The notes beneath the pieces are model-generated. The model saw nothing but the letters and a program-made list of their open reading frames with translations. It did not search any database and was not told the origin of the DNA. A DNA stretch of 64,000 bases from assembly GCF_003340495.1 (NCBI RefSeq), contig NZ_QASA01000001.1, forward strand, positions 4,464,001 through 4,528,000, written 5' to 3'. Origin of the DNA: Adhaeribacter pallidiroseus. GTDB lineage: Bacteria; Bacteroidota; Bacteroidia; Cytophagales; Hymenobacteraceae. Position numbers and translations under genes: made by a program. Positions 10,576 to 19,236 of this stretch are shown here, piece by piece. The number at the start of each line of letters is the position of its first letter. Within the stretch, counting starts at the first letter, position 1.

Positions 10576-11018
10576 TTTATGGCTCTCTGGCCGTATTAGG
10601 CTACATCCTTTATCAAGGCATCAACGATGCCAAACAAACAGTTAAGAATTTACGCTTCTACGTTAAAAAAATAGCCTTCCCGCGCATCACCAGTGGTTTA
10701 ATAGTTTTCCCCTTAACCTTAAGCCTGGACAATCATTCTCCTTCTTCCGTACCCGTACAAAACCTGATGGTAACCATTCATAAATTAGAAGGAACTGGCG
10801 AAACCTTCATTTCTAGCTCACAACCTGATTTAAGCGCCATTAACATCCGAGCCCATGCGACGACAAATCTGGATATAGAAATGAAGGCCGAGCCTTTGGT
10901 AGCAGCTAAAGAAATTTACGCTCTGCTCACCAAAAAAGGTCAAAATACCTACCGGATACTAGTAGAAACGACGATTAGTGGCATCACCATTCCTTACTCC
11001 ATAACGCAGCGCTTTTAA
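10554..11018 (+). CDS. Membrane-anchored LEA14-like protein
   Basis: 154 residues: an N-terminal membrane segment (about 5-20) followed by a beta-rich domain of the LEA14/Ig-like type (PLTLSLDNHSPSSVPVQNLM, later TTNLDIEMKAEPL). LEA-type domains in bacteria are often exported and membrane-bound. It overlaps the upstream gene by 22 bases and the next gene starts immediately after its stop. In a membrane-containing virion it could be an anchored structural protein; that is inference. Confidence 0.65.
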   Translation: MAKNAGLVYGSLAVLGYILYQGINDAKQTVKNLRFYVKKIAFPRITSGLIVFPLTLSLDNHSPSSVPVQNLMVTIHKLEGTGETFISSSQPDLSAINIRAHATTNLDIEMKAEPLVAAKEIYALLTKKGQNTYRILVETTISGITIPYSITQRF

Positions 11019-11210
11019 ATGGCTAAGCATCGCAAAAAACATTTTAAGAGTAAAAAGGGACTGCCCTTATTACTGCTAGCGGCTGGAATTGGCTATATGG
11101 TTTACCGATCAGAAGATAAATTAACCTTAGCTGCCAAATTAACGCGCAACATTCAATTTGAAACGGTCTATGCCGGGAATTCTAACCACGATTATTCTAC
11201 CTATGCTTAA
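11019..11210 (+). CDS. Small basic membrane protein
   Basis: 63 residues with a very basic N-terminus (MAKHRKKHFKSKKG), then one membrane segment (LPLLLLAAGIGYMVY) and a short polar tail. Starts directly after the previous stop and overlaps the next start by eight bases. A basic tail plus a single membrane helix is common in small membrane-virion or pilus-assembly proteins. No family recognised. Confidence 0.6.
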   Translation: MAKHRKKHFKSKKGLPLLLLAAGIGYMVYRSEDKLTLAAKLTRNIQFETVYAGNSNHDYSTYA

Positions 11211-11835
11211 GACCTCTTATTATACGCCTACGGCCAGTAGCGCGAATAAAGAGAAGCTGGATAGCATTGAAAGAGAGTTCGGCCAAACCATCCGGATGGT
11301 GGCCGATTTAACGAAAGTACCTTATGAGCTGATTCTAACAACTATTTTCTTAGAATCGGCCGGTAATAAAAATACTGTTTCAGGCGGTGGTGCCCTAGGA
11401 CTGATGCAAATAACACTACCCACTGCCCTAGATGCCCTAGTGAGGGAAAATGTAAAGAAAAGATTAGGAGCTGGTGAAATAGAATTGCTACGTAACGTCC
11501 TGGGCACCCGCCTGAATAACATTCTCGCGGTAAAAGGCATTGGTGGTTTACCCGCTGGACCTGGTTTTATTAAATCAGATTTACTAAACCATGTCGAAGT
11601 AAACATTTTAATGGGTGCCATCTACCTCGGACAGCTTTTAGATGAGCAAAAAGAAGGCTCTACCTACCGCTTAGATAAAGTTATCGCCCGCTACAACATG
11701 GGTTATTATGCTTTTAATAAGGGCAAATCTTTAGTGGGAACGGCAGCTCAGTTGGTAGCTAAATTACCTAAAGAACCAAGTGCCTACATTCAGAAATTGG
11801 TTGGTGTGAATGGAGTATTACTACATTATGCTTAA
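11203..11835 (+). CDS. Lytic transglycosylase (SLT family)
   Basis: About 210 residues from ATG at 11203, which overlaps the previous stop; an in-frame ATG at 11158 is less likely. It has the soluble lytic transglycosylase signature: catalytic E51 in LESAGN, the GLMQI motif (66-70), and a later ARYNMG. The enzyme cleaves the glycan strand of peptidoglycan. No signal peptide is visible. In phages without tails such an enzyme is usually a virion protein that opens a local hole in the wall during entry. Its place in the middle of a structural gene series supports that role. Confidence 0.85.
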   Translation: MLKTSYYTPTASSANKEKLDSIEREFGQTIRMVADLTKVPYELILTTIFLESAGNKNTVSGGGALGLMQITLPTALDALVRENVKKRLGAGEIELLRNVLGTRLNNILAVKGIGGLPAGPGFIKSDLLNHVEVNILMGAIYLGQLLDEQKEGSTYRLDKVIARYNMGYYAFNKGKSLVGTAAQLVAKLPKEPSAYIQKLVGVNGVLLHYA

Positions 11836-11846
11836 GTACAGAACAA

Positions 11847-13673
11847 ATGCAAGCCCAAAAACTACGCCCGCTCTTGTCAGGTTCCTCGTACAACAAGTAC
11901 TTTCAGGTAGCGAAGCTCCAGAACACCAACCCCATTATTAACCAAAGCGGCGATGTTTTCGATACCATTCTGGAAATCGAAAACATCGTCCAATCTACCT
12001 TGGCAGACACGGCTGCTATTGCCCGTACTCTGGCTAAAACAAAATTAGAAGACACTTTAGAAAACGTCTGGAATTTTGTTTATCAGCACATTCAGTACAA
12101 ACTCGATGAAACGGGAGTGGAACAATTAAGAAGGCCGCTAAGAACCTGGAAAGACCGTAAAAATGGGGTAGACTGCGATTGTTACTCTATTTTTATTTGC
12201 TCCATTCTTTCCAATCTCCGGATTAATCACACGCTTCGGATGGCCAAATACAACGGCAAAGATTATTTCCAACACATCTACGTGATCGTTCCCCAGCCTA
12301 ACGGCGGCTATTATACCCTGGACTGTGTGGTAGATGCATTTGATTACGAAGTTCCCTTTTCTCAAAAACACGATAAAAAAATGATGCCCATTCAATATCT
12401 GAACGGACTGGATCCCGTAAATACCACGAGCCAGGTTAAACCGAAACTTCCCGCTAAGCCAGGGTTCGGCATGGAGTTTATCGGCATCGGTACGGTAGCT
12501 GGTTTAGGCACTTTAAGTACGCCCGAACTCGTCTATCATGACTTTTTAGCGAGCGTGAAGTTACACCTACAAAATACGCTGGCTTTAATTAAAAGCAACC
12601 CGGCTATGATGGGTGATAAGGGCTTATTTCAATCGCGGGTAGCGTACGTACTAGCGCGGTGGGATCAACCCGAGCTACGCGATAAAGCCTTAGACGAGCT
12701 GGCGCGACTGGAAGAAATGGGCCTGGCGGGTATTGGTTTAGGTGGTCTTTGGAGCTCTATTAAAAAAGGAGCGAGTGCCGTCGGAAATGCGGTCAAGAAC
12801 ACCGTACAGGCCGTAGGAACCGGCGTAAAAAATGCTGCCGAATGGACAGCCAATAAAGTTACCGATGCGGCTAAAGCTACGGCTACCGGGGTTAAGAATG
12901 CCACGGAATTTGTGGCTGACAAAACCGTAGATGCCGCCAAAGCTACTGCAACCGGGGTGAAAAATGCGGTTAACTGGACGGGGGTAACGATTGCTACCGG
13001 AGCCAGTGCCACTTGGACCGGCATCAAGAATGCAGCGGAATGGACGGCGGATAAAGCCGGTGATGCGGCCAAAGCGGTAGCGGAGGTAGCCAAAGATGTG
13101 GGGCAGGCCATTATAAGGTACAACCCGCTATCGATTGTTATTCGCAACGGCTTACTACTAGCCTTTAAAGTAAACCTGTTCCGGATGGCCGAAAGACTGG
13201 GATACGGGTACTGGACCGAAGAGCAAGCAAAAGCCAAAGGGTTGGATATGGGCGAATTTGCCCAGGTAAAAGATCGCTTAAAAAAAGTACAATCCATCTT
13301 TAATGGCCTGCAAGGGGAGGAAGATTCGCTGAAAAAGAACATTCTGCTGGGCTGGGAACACGGCACTAAAAAGCACGATTTACCGCAATTAGGTGAACCG
13401 GTAACGGCTACGGCCACCGCGGCCGCCATGCCGATCATCACAACCATTATCGCGTTTTTATCCAGCGTGAATTGGGATAAGTTGTTTGCCTTGCTGCAAA
13501 AGAAACCTAACTACAGTGCCGATGATCAGAACGCTGGCATCGATACCAACTATCCCACGGAAGCGGAAATTTTAGCCAATCCGGAAAAGTACGGATTACC
13601 GCCCAATTCTAATGCCAACAGCCTGTTACCTATTCTGGGTATAGGCTTAGTGGCTTACCTGATTTTCAAATAA
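11847..13673 (+). CDS. Transglutaminase-like protein with repeats and C-terminal membrane anchor
   Basis: 608 residues. Residues about 65-170 form a transglutaminase-like cysteine domain, with the triad candidates C110 (GVDCDCYS), H143 (FQHIYVI) and D159 (YTLDCV). Residues about 310-400 hold four diverged copies of a helical repeat (for example TDAAKATATGVKNATE) like amphipathic LEA or apolipoprotein repeats. The C-terminus has a hydrophobic segment (about 435-448) and a final membrane helix (LLPILGIGLVAYLIF). Such cysteine domains can cleave or cross-link peptides. In this context it may act on the wall or on structural proteins; the substrate is unknown. Confidence 0.75.
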   Translation: MQAQKLRPLLSGSSYNKYFQVAKLQNTNPIINQSGDVFDTILEIENIVQSTLADTAAIARTLAKTKLEDTLENVWNFVYQHIQYKLDETGVEQLRRPLRTWKDRKNGVDCDCYSIFICSILSNLRINHTLRMAKYNGKDYFQHIYVIVPQPNGGYYTLDCVVDAFDYEVPFSQKHDKKMMPIQYLNGLDPVNTTSQVKPKLPAKPGFGMEFIGIGTVAGLGTLSTPELVYHDFLASVKLHLQNTLALIKSNPAMMGDKGLFQSRVAYVLARWDQPELRDKALDELARLEEMGLAGIGLGGLWSSIKKGASAVGNAVKNTVQAVGTGVKNAAEWTANKVTDAAKATATGVKNATEFVADKTVDAAKATATGVKNAVNWTGVTIATGASATWTGIKNAAEWTADKAGDAAKAVAEVAKDVGQAIIRYNPLSIVIRNGLLLAFKVNLFRMAERLGYGYWTEEQAKAKGLDMGEFAQVKDRLKKVQSIFNGLQGEEDSLKKNILLGWEHGTKKHDLPQLGEPVTATATAAAMPIITTIIAFLSSVNWDKLFALLQKKPNYSADDQNAGIDTNYPTEAEILANPEKYGLPPNSNANSLLPILGIGLVAYLIFK

Positions 13674-13686
13674 TTCCATAAACACG

Positions 13687-13998
13687 ATGTCTTCCTGCAC
13701 TACGGAAATGGACGCTGTCATGTGTTCCGCCGTTCAAAAAGCTTACTCGGCGGCCGAACAAGCGGCTACTTCTCCCGAACCCATTCCCGGCTACTCCAAC
13801 ATAGCTCCTACGGCAACTGCCACCAATAATCCCCCTCTGCCAACCGGTAAAAAAGATAACTTATTACTTTATGCGGCGGGTGGTTTAGCTCTTTTACTAT
13901 TGTTAAAAGGTAATAGCAAAGAGAAAAAATCGCCTAGTTCTCTTTCGGGGGTTCCTAAGTCCGGCAAACGCCGCAAAATCGCTTCGCTTAAATTCTAA
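13687..13998 (+). CDS. Small membrane protein with basic tail
   Basis: 103 residues: an N-terminal polar part with two cysteines, a proline-rich linker, one membrane helix (NLLLYAAGGLALLLLL, about 59-74) and a basic C-terminal tail (SGKRRKIASLKF). The start is 13 bases after the previous stop. Topology suits a small virion or envelope membrane protein. No family recognised. Confidence 0.65.
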   Translation: MSSCTTEMDAVMCSAVQKAYSAAEQAATSPEPIPGYSNIAPTATATNNPPLPTGKKDNLLLYAAGGLALLLLLKGNSKEKKSPSSLSGVPKSGKRRKIASLKF

Positions 13999-14057
13999 TT
14001 TTCCTTTCCCCTTCATTTTCCAAACAACTCTTAATTCTTACAATTCTTTAACCTCCT

Positions 14058-14516
14058 ATGAAGTTTAATCAAAAAAACGCGAAAAGCGGTGCCATGCGTA
14101 CCCTCATCGCTTCTGGTGGTGCGGTGGCGGCCAACCTGGCTATCAAAACGATCCAAGAAAAAGCACCGGAATCCATTGCCAAATATGCCGCGCCGATTGT
14201 GGGCGCGTTATGCGTGGCGGCTCCTGCTTTGGGCTTAGTAAAATCCTCAGGTACCGTAGATGCCTTACTATTAGGCGCTGGGGTAACGAGTGCCATTCAT
14301 TCCATCAATAAACTGACGAAAGACGAGTCCGGTGCAGCGGCTACCGTCGGTATCAAAGGCATGCTGGCCAAGTATGTACCCAACTTATCCGGGGTCGAAG
14401 ATTACAACATGCCGGCTTACAGCGAACAGAGTTTATCGCGCTCTTTAATGGGTGGTGGGGAATACCTGGCCCTGCCGGCGGCTCCTATTACCGATGTTTC
14501 TAAACTTTTAATGTAG
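14058..14516 (+). CDS. Glycine/alanine-rich membrane protein
   Basis: 152 residues with two or three hydrophobic, Ala/Gly-rich stretches (TLIASGGAVAANLAIK, IVGALCVAAPALGLV, ALLLGAGVTSAIHSI) and a polar tail. It directly precedes the best capsid candidate. Similar Ala-rich membrane proteins are common partners of capsid proteins in membrane-containing viruses, but there is no sequence proof. Confidence 0.65.
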   Translation: MKFNQKNAKSGAMRTLIASGGAVAANLAIKTIQEKAPESIAKYAAPIVGALCVAAPALGLVKSSGTVDALLLGAGVTSAIHSINKLTKDESGAAATVGIKGMLAKYVPNLSGVEDYNMPAYSEQSLSRSLMGGGEYLALPAAPITDVSKLLM

Positions 14517-14587
14517 TTCGAAACAAACCCTCTATTACCTCATCTTAAAAAAATCAAAATAACCTCTCTTATTTTTTAATCATCATT

Positions 14588-15184
14588 ATGTCCTCATTAA
14601 CCCGTTCCCAAGCATTTTTAGTAGCCATGGCTGGCCTGTTGCCCTTCCAAACCAAATCCGACATTGAAGCCGGTAACGCCCAATTCACCGATGCAGATCA
14701 ATATCTGCGTATCGCGGTAACCGGTGGTGCCGGTATTGTGGAGCTGATTGACAGCACTACCGAGAAAAAAGTTGGTACCACTAACTGGGATAAAAACAAA
14801 TTACCGTCGGGAGTTAACATCGCCCTTGAGCGGATCCGGGCCGGTTGGGCTTCTTCCGATTTCAGCTATGGCGAAACAAACCCAGCTGCCGTGGTTTACA
14901 CCAACAAAATAGGAAACATCCCGGCTGCTCTTTTAAACGCGGACTTAGTCATTACCCAAGAAGATAAGCCCGTCGTGGAATTACCGATGCAACGTTTGTT
15001 TTCGGCGGCTGATTCTAACAAACCCGTTGGTTTAGAAGATGCTTACGTACTGGAATCGCTGCGCTTAATCAAAGAAGATTCGGCGGTAGGTATCCAAATC
15101 AAGTTTCCGAAAGGCTTAACCTTGTCGGGTGCAAATTACTTCTTTGAATTGCACCTGATTGGTACCAAGACCGGCAAACGCTAG
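14588..15184 (+). CDS. Candidate major capsid/structural protein
   Basis: 198 residues, predicted mostly beta after an N-terminal helical part, with no signal peptide or membrane segment. The C-terminal half alternates strand-like stretches (LLNADLVITQEDKP, AVGIQIKFPKGLTL, YFFELHLIGTK) as in jelly-roll proteins. It is followed by a strong hairpin and a 135-base gap, as often seen after very highly expressed capsid genes. The size suits a single rather than a double jelly-roll. No homologue is recognised by eye; structure prediction would decide. It could instead be another abundant virion protein. Confidence 0.7.
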   Translation: MSSLTRSQAFLVAMAGLLPFQTKSDIEAGNAQFTDADQYLRIAVTGGAGIVELIDSTTEKKVGTTNWDKNKLPSGVNIALERIRAGWASSDFSYGETNPAAVVYTNKIGNIPAALLNADLVITQEDKPVVELPMQRLFSAADSNKPVGLEDAYVLESLRLIKEDSAVGIQIKFPKGLTLSGANYFFELHLIGTKTGKR

Positions 15185-15223
15185 TTCTAAACGACCCCTT
15201 ACTTAATACTTTTTTCATCTGGT

Positions 15224-15268
15224 AGAAAACCGGCTAGCCTTTTATAACCAGGTGTAAGCCGGTTTTCT
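15224..15268 (+). terminator. Hairpin after the capsid candidate
   Basis: AGAAAACCGGCT and AGCCGGTTTTCT form a perfect 12-base stem with a 21-base loop. There is only a short T-tract, so it may be a partial terminator or an RNA-processing or stability element that isolates the capsid candidate. Confidence 0.5.
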
Positions 15269-15319
15269 CGCTTAATAGTCTCCTTAATTTTCTTCTCTCT
15301 TCTTCTCACCTTCTCCATC

Positions 15320-15694
15320 GTGAAAAAAAAATATCAAACCTTTACTTTTCTGCTTGCTCCCGGTACTACTCCCGGCATATACGAACAATCTATTGAGCTG
15401 GACCGCGCTTTTCACGCGGTTACAGGAGTAACCGTTTACGAAACTTCCAATGGCGGCGTAAGTGCTTATAAAATCGGTTTACAAGATGATGCCGGCCACG
15501 TTCTGCATACTCTGACCCATAAAAAAGACTGGCTGCCTGGGGAAAATGTATCGCTAAATGAACGCTACAAAGACCTGGAATATGCCATCCGGGGCAACAA
15601 ATTAGAAGTGCAGCTGAGAACCGCTGCGGTTTTAACGTTGGCACTAGAACTGGATATTGTTTTTCGATTAGAAAAAAATGCCGATCAAGATTAA
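15320..15694 (+). CDS. Small beta-rich structural candidate
   Basis: 124 residues from a GTG start that is followed by a run of lysine codons. Predicted as all-beta (FTFLLAPGTTPGIYEQSIEL, TVYETSNGGVSAYKIGL, LALELDIVFRLEK), the pattern of a small beta-sandwich or jelly-roll. It overlaps the next gene by 17 bases and follows the capsid candidate, so it may be a minor capsid or vertex protein. No family recognised. Confidence 0.6.
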   Translation: MKKKYQTFTFLLAPGTTPGIYEQSIELDRAFHAVTGVTVYETSNGGVSAYKIGLQDDAGHVLHTLTHKKDWLPGENVSLNERYKDLEYAIRGNKLEVQLRTAAVLTLALELDIVFRLEKNADQD

Positions 15695-15974
15695 AGCAAG
15701 TACCTATGCGGGCTCTTTTGAAGCAGAAATAGGTACTGCTTGCTTGGCTTTCTCCGTCGAAAACCACGGGAACACCGAAGCCGAAATATGCTTTGACGGG
15801 GATAGCCCAGTAACCGTTCCCCTTCCTCCCAACACTACCCGGGAGTTCAACAACATCAACGGCGCCTTCTACCACGGTAAAATAGTCGGTGCTTTCTCGC
15901 CTTTACCGGCTGGCTCCAGCGAAGCCCCGATCAACAAAGTAGTTATTCTCAAATCAAATTATTTCTGTTCCTAA
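15678..15974 (+). CDS. Small beta-rich protein
   Basis: 98 residues, predicted beta-sandwich (IKIKASTYAGSFEAEIG, ACLAFSVENHGNTEAEICF, SPVTVPLPPNTTREF). It overlaps the upstream gene by 17 bases and its stop is one base before the next start. Likely a structural partner of its neighbours; no family recognised. Confidence 0.6.
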   Translation: MPIKIKASTYAGSFEAEIGTACLAFSVENHGNTEAEICFDGDSPVTVPLPPNTTREFNNINGAFYHGKIVGAFSPLPAGSSEAPINKVVILKSNYFCS

Positions 15975-15975
15975 T

Positions 15976-16845
15976 ATGAGTGCCGGTGGTATCAAACAAT
16001 TTAAGACGGGCAATTCGGCCGAGGTTCGGGTTCCTGCGGGTGATTTTCCGTTCGACGGCAATCGCACGATCTCGCGGCAAATTCCAGGCTTAGCAGGGGT
16101 TAATTTAGGCACGACGACGGTAAAAGCTTTTTTAGAAAAACTAGCCTTTATTTCGTTGCCTCCTACCATTAGTATAACTGGCTCTTACCGGATAAACGGG
16201 GGAACTAATTGGGTTAACTTTGGTACTTTAGAACGAGGTACTTTGGTCAACGAAGTGATGCTGCGGGTCGCCGGTACGGTTGCTCCAAACTCGCCCGCTA
16301 TCCAAGATATTTTTGTAGGTGGTGGTGCTTACCCAGACAATTTTTACTTTACGGGTGGTCGTACGCCGGTAGGTGAATCGTATTTCAGCCCAGATATTCC
16401 GCTCACTACGGCGCGCGTATTTACCGCCCGAGCCGTGGATAAAGCGAATGTTGCTTCGAATCAGGCCGCTGCCTCGTGGAACTACGGGGTTCCTAACTAT
16501 TATGGCCCAGGTTCCCCAGTCGGAGCACAGATTGATGAAACATTTATTAGAAGCTTAAACAGAACTCCCATAAATCAAAGCTTAGCGAGCGTAACCGCGA
16601 CTCCCGGACCGGGTGAATACATCTACTATGCCGCTCCCGTGAGCTCGGGCATCAAGGTATTTGAATTTCTATCCGCTGACCAAACCAATCCGGAAGCGGC
16701 TCTACGAGTAAAAGTGCGCACGAACGCCGAAATCATGAATGGCACTCCTCTGGAGGAGGCTACCGAGCACTATGTGGTGCGCTCCCTCTCAACTGGTTTA
16801 GGTGGCGGCTCACCCTACACTTTTCAAATTGGTAATCCTGGTTAA
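15976..16845 (+). CDS. Fibre/spike-like structural protein
   Basis: 289 residues. A short N-terminal part (GIKQFKTGNSAEVRVPAGDF) resembles the attachment ends of phage fibre proteins. A middle Ig-like part follows (TISITGSYRINGGTNWVNFG), then a C-terminal part containing GEYIYYAAPVSSGI, a pattern seen in phage fibre or host-contact proteins of Bacteroidota. No signal peptide. It forms a cassette with the next gene, two bases away. Host contact is inference. Confidence 0.6.
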   Translation: MSAGGIKQFKTGNSAEVRVPAGDFPFDGNRTISRQIPGLAGVNLGTTTVKAFLEKLAFISLPPTISITGSYRINGGTNWVNFGTLERGTLVNEVMLRVAGTVAPNSPAIQDIFVGGGAYPDNFYFTGGRTPVGESYFSPDIPLTTARVFTARAVDKANVASNQAAASWNYGVPNYYGPGSPVGAQIDETFIRSLNRTPINQSLASVTATPGPGEYIYYAAPVSSGIKVFEFLSADQTNPEAALRVKVRTNAEIMNGTPLEEATEHYVVRSLSTGLGGGSPYTFQIGNPG

Positions 16846-16847
16846 AC

Positions 16848-18869
16848 ATGAGAATGGAATACAATATTACTGCCGGTACCGCCTTCCCAGCTCCTATCGG
16901 CAAACGAGCGGAACTAAAAACTTTAGGCGACATTTCGGACTTCACCGGGGCTCCGCAACGGGTAAAAACCTTAGCTGAACGGGATGCACTACCTTATGAG
17001 CTGCGCAAATGGAACATTACTACCTGTTTTGTAGAGGATAACTCAATTGCTGGTGATGGTAGTGGTGAAGGGGAATGGTTCCGCTTAACCAGAGTAATAG
17101 CTGGCGATATCATGCATCCGTTAAATTGGCGATCCGAAAGTGAATCGTCCGAGAGTATTCTTACCAGCTTGCCCTATTTTCAAGTGGATAGTACTGTTGA
17201 AGTAGATGCTGCTTACGTCAAAGGTCAAACGGTTAAACATGTCGTCGAAGAAGGTGGTCCCATTCGCTTGTTTGAAGCTCTTTTGGCTTTTCCCGGCACG
17301 AATAACCCGGCTCCCACGGGCTTAGAAACAAATACCAACTGGAAAGAAGTAAGCCCTTCGGCCTTAACAGGTACGGCACCTGTTACCATTCCTTACAATC
17401 AAGAAGGTGGTTCTGGTCCCTTTCGTCATAAGCAAGGCGATGTCATTCGCCAATGGGATGGTTCGGGTACTAATAACAGCCGGTTATACGTACGTACTGG
17501 CAAAGCTTACCCCCTAGGAGAAAAAATCAGTCCGGTTAAAGATTTCTACGAAGAGTATTGGGAAGCTTTGGGCGAATATGGCGTAACCCCCCAAAAAACG
17601 CTCTATTGGTTTACTGACGCGTCAAAAGCTGGCACTTTTTTGCCTCCTGGCTCCCCGGTTTACACTCCCGGCCAAGTCATGCCGATAGTAACCACGGCTC
17701 CGCAAGAATTTCCAGGCCGGGCAGTGCTCAACATCGAAAGATGCGATCATTCTAAACCCGCCCAAATGCCGTGTATTGGGTTGGTAGAAAGAGGCATTGA
17801 TCCGGGCAAAGTGGGCCGTGTAATTAGCCAAGGCATCCTGACAACTGGCTTAGGATCCTGGCCGGTGGGCACTAAGCTTTACGTAGGTGTAAATGGTGGT
17901 TTAACCGATTTGAAGCCGGTTTCTCCAAACGTGGTACAACAAGTAGCCATTGTGCTCGGAAAGGCAGCTACTTCGTGCATGATTCTGGTAGACGTAAAAG
18001 CGCCGGAAATAGTAGCATCTGGGGCAGCAGCTCCGGTTGCTACACCGATTGAACCCTCGCCTTTTATAATTGATTATGGCTCGACCATTATTGCCGATAT
18101 CAAACAAACGGGAACGGCGGCAATGCAAGCACTGGGTACTACGGCGCAGGCGCTCGGCACGGCTTCGCTCTTTACCAGCTATCAAGATTATTTTGGCCGC
18201 TATACCCGCTATGTATCGGCGGCTTCGGCTTGGTCGCTGGCCGGTAATGCATCGAACGGCGTTATCATTCCCAATTTTACGCGGGTAAAAGGAGCCATTA
18301 GCTTTGCTATGAGCGATCAACTCTCCGTTCTAGGGAGCCGCTTATTTGTGGGTATAACCAATGGCACCCATCCTATTTTGAACGGGGCTAATTATGCCAA
18401 TGCGGTGATGGGCATTGCTTATGATAATTTCGGCAATGGCGATGGGGGCTTTATGATCTGGATGCAGTTTTATACCGGAGCGCTGGGCTCTGGAGTACCG
18501 GACTGGAAAGTTTACATTCCGCTGCTCGATCAGGATGGGGTTCATATAGTACCGGAACCGTATACCTCTTACGAAATGACGATTGATTACCACGGGGAAA
18601 AACCTGATGGCGAGCGGGCTTTAGAGCTCCATTTTACCGCTACCAAAAATTTATATCCTTATGCTAGTCCGGATTATGCCCAGTTCAGTATCCGGAAAGC
18701 GGTTTACAAAATTGATAATTACATCACCCGGTCCACTTACAGCGCCGGTAGGCATTTAGGGTATATTCAGGCTTACAACGCGACGGGGGCAGCCGTGGCC
18801 AAAGATATTCTGATTCGCCGATTAGTTAGTGCCCATTCCCATACGCACCGTAATCTTGCTAATTTATAA
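16848..18869 (+). CDS. Large fibre/receptor-binding-like protein
   Basis: 673 residues, Gly/Pro-rich and beta-rich. The region TLAERDALPYELRKWNITTC followed by EWFRLTR resembles the repeating segment found in fibre proteins of Bacteroidota phages. The last 250 residues form a separate beta domain ending in HSHTHRN, possibly carbohydrate-binding. The best guess is a receptor-binding spike or fibre. It is the largest protein of the structural part and is followed six bases later by a small gene. Confidence 0.6.
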   Translation: MRMEYNITAGTAFPAPIGKRAELKTLGDISDFTGAPQRVKTLAERDALPYELRKWNITTCFVEDNSIAGDGSGEGEWFRLTRVIAGDIMHPLNWRSESESSESILTSLPYFQVDSTVEVDAAYVKGQTVKHVVEEGGPIRLFEALLAFPGTNNPAPTGLETNTNWKEVSPSALTGTAPVTIPYNQEGGSGPFRHKQGDVIRQWDGSGTNNSRLYVRTGKAYPLGEKISPVKDFYEEYWEALGEYGVTPQKTLYWFTDASKAGTFLPPGSPVYTPGQVMPIVTTAPQEFPGRAVLNIERCDHSKPAQMPCIGLVERGIDPGKVGRVISQGILTTGLGSWPVGTKLYVGVNGGLTDLKPVSPNVVQQVAIVLGKAATSCMILVDVKAPEIVASGAAAPVATPIEPSPFIIDYGSTIIADIKQTGTAAMQALGTTAQALGTASLFTSYQDYFGRYTRYVSAASAWSLAGNASNGVIIPNFTRVKGAISFAMSDQLSVLGSRLFVGITNGTHPILNGANYANAVMGIAYDNFGNGDGGFMIWMQFYTGALGSGVPDWKVYIPLLDQDGVHIVPEPYTSYEMTIDYHGEKPDGERALELHFTATKNLYPYASPDYAQFSIRKAVYKIDNYITRSTYSAGRHLGYIQAYNATGAAVAKDILIRRLVSAHSHTHRNLANL

Positions 18870-18875
18870 CCCACC

Positions 18876-19187
18876 ATGGAAGCAGTTATTCATTATCACT
18901 CCTCTAATTTTCGATTAACCGGCGCGAACAACGCCACGGAAGTAGAAACCGTGTTTTTGCAAGGTTTACCTTTAATTACCAAAGAATACCGCGAGGCGGC
19001 TAATCAGATTGTCCGAATGGATTATTTCCTAGATGAAGCTTTGACCGAGTTAGCGGTAAGGGAAGAACGTATTCTGTGTTTAGAAGAAGGCCGCGTTTGC
19101 TGTCGTAAAACCAAGTTTAGTTATTTCGATACTGCTGGCGCACTGGCTTGGGAAAAAAGTACGACGAAGCACTTCGAATACGTGTAA
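18876..19187 (+). CDS. Small protein after the fibre gene
   Basis: 103 residues, mixed alpha/beta, acidic, with three cysteines near the C-terminus (ILCLEEGRVCC). It is the last gene before a terminator. Position after a fibre gene suits a fibre-assembly or capping factor, but nothing in the sequence proves it. Confidence 0.55.
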   Translation: MEAVIHYHSSNFRLTGANNATEVETVFLQGLPLITKEYREAANQIVRMDYFLDEALTELAVREERILCLEEGRVCCRKTKFSYFDTAGALAWEKSTTKHFEYV

Positions 19188-19189
19188 TT

Positions 19190-19236
19190 AAAGCCAGGCG
19201 CAACAGGAACAATTTTGTTACACCGGGCTTTTTTTT
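19190..19236 (+). terminator. Intrinsic terminator of the first structural block
   Basis: AAAGCCAGG and CCGGGCTTT (one mismatch) form the stem, followed by T residues, three bases past the stop codon. A CAACAG motif in the loop also occurs in the repeats that follow. Confidence 0.6.

Noticed and set aside
12665-13447. Long minus-strand frame inside the transglutaminase-like gene
   Set aside because: Shadow of the repeat-rich coding sequence on the other strand; no start context or homologue.
17901-18320. Minus-strand frame inside the fibre-like gene
   Set aside because: Arg-rich shadow frame, opposite to a convincing coding sequence.
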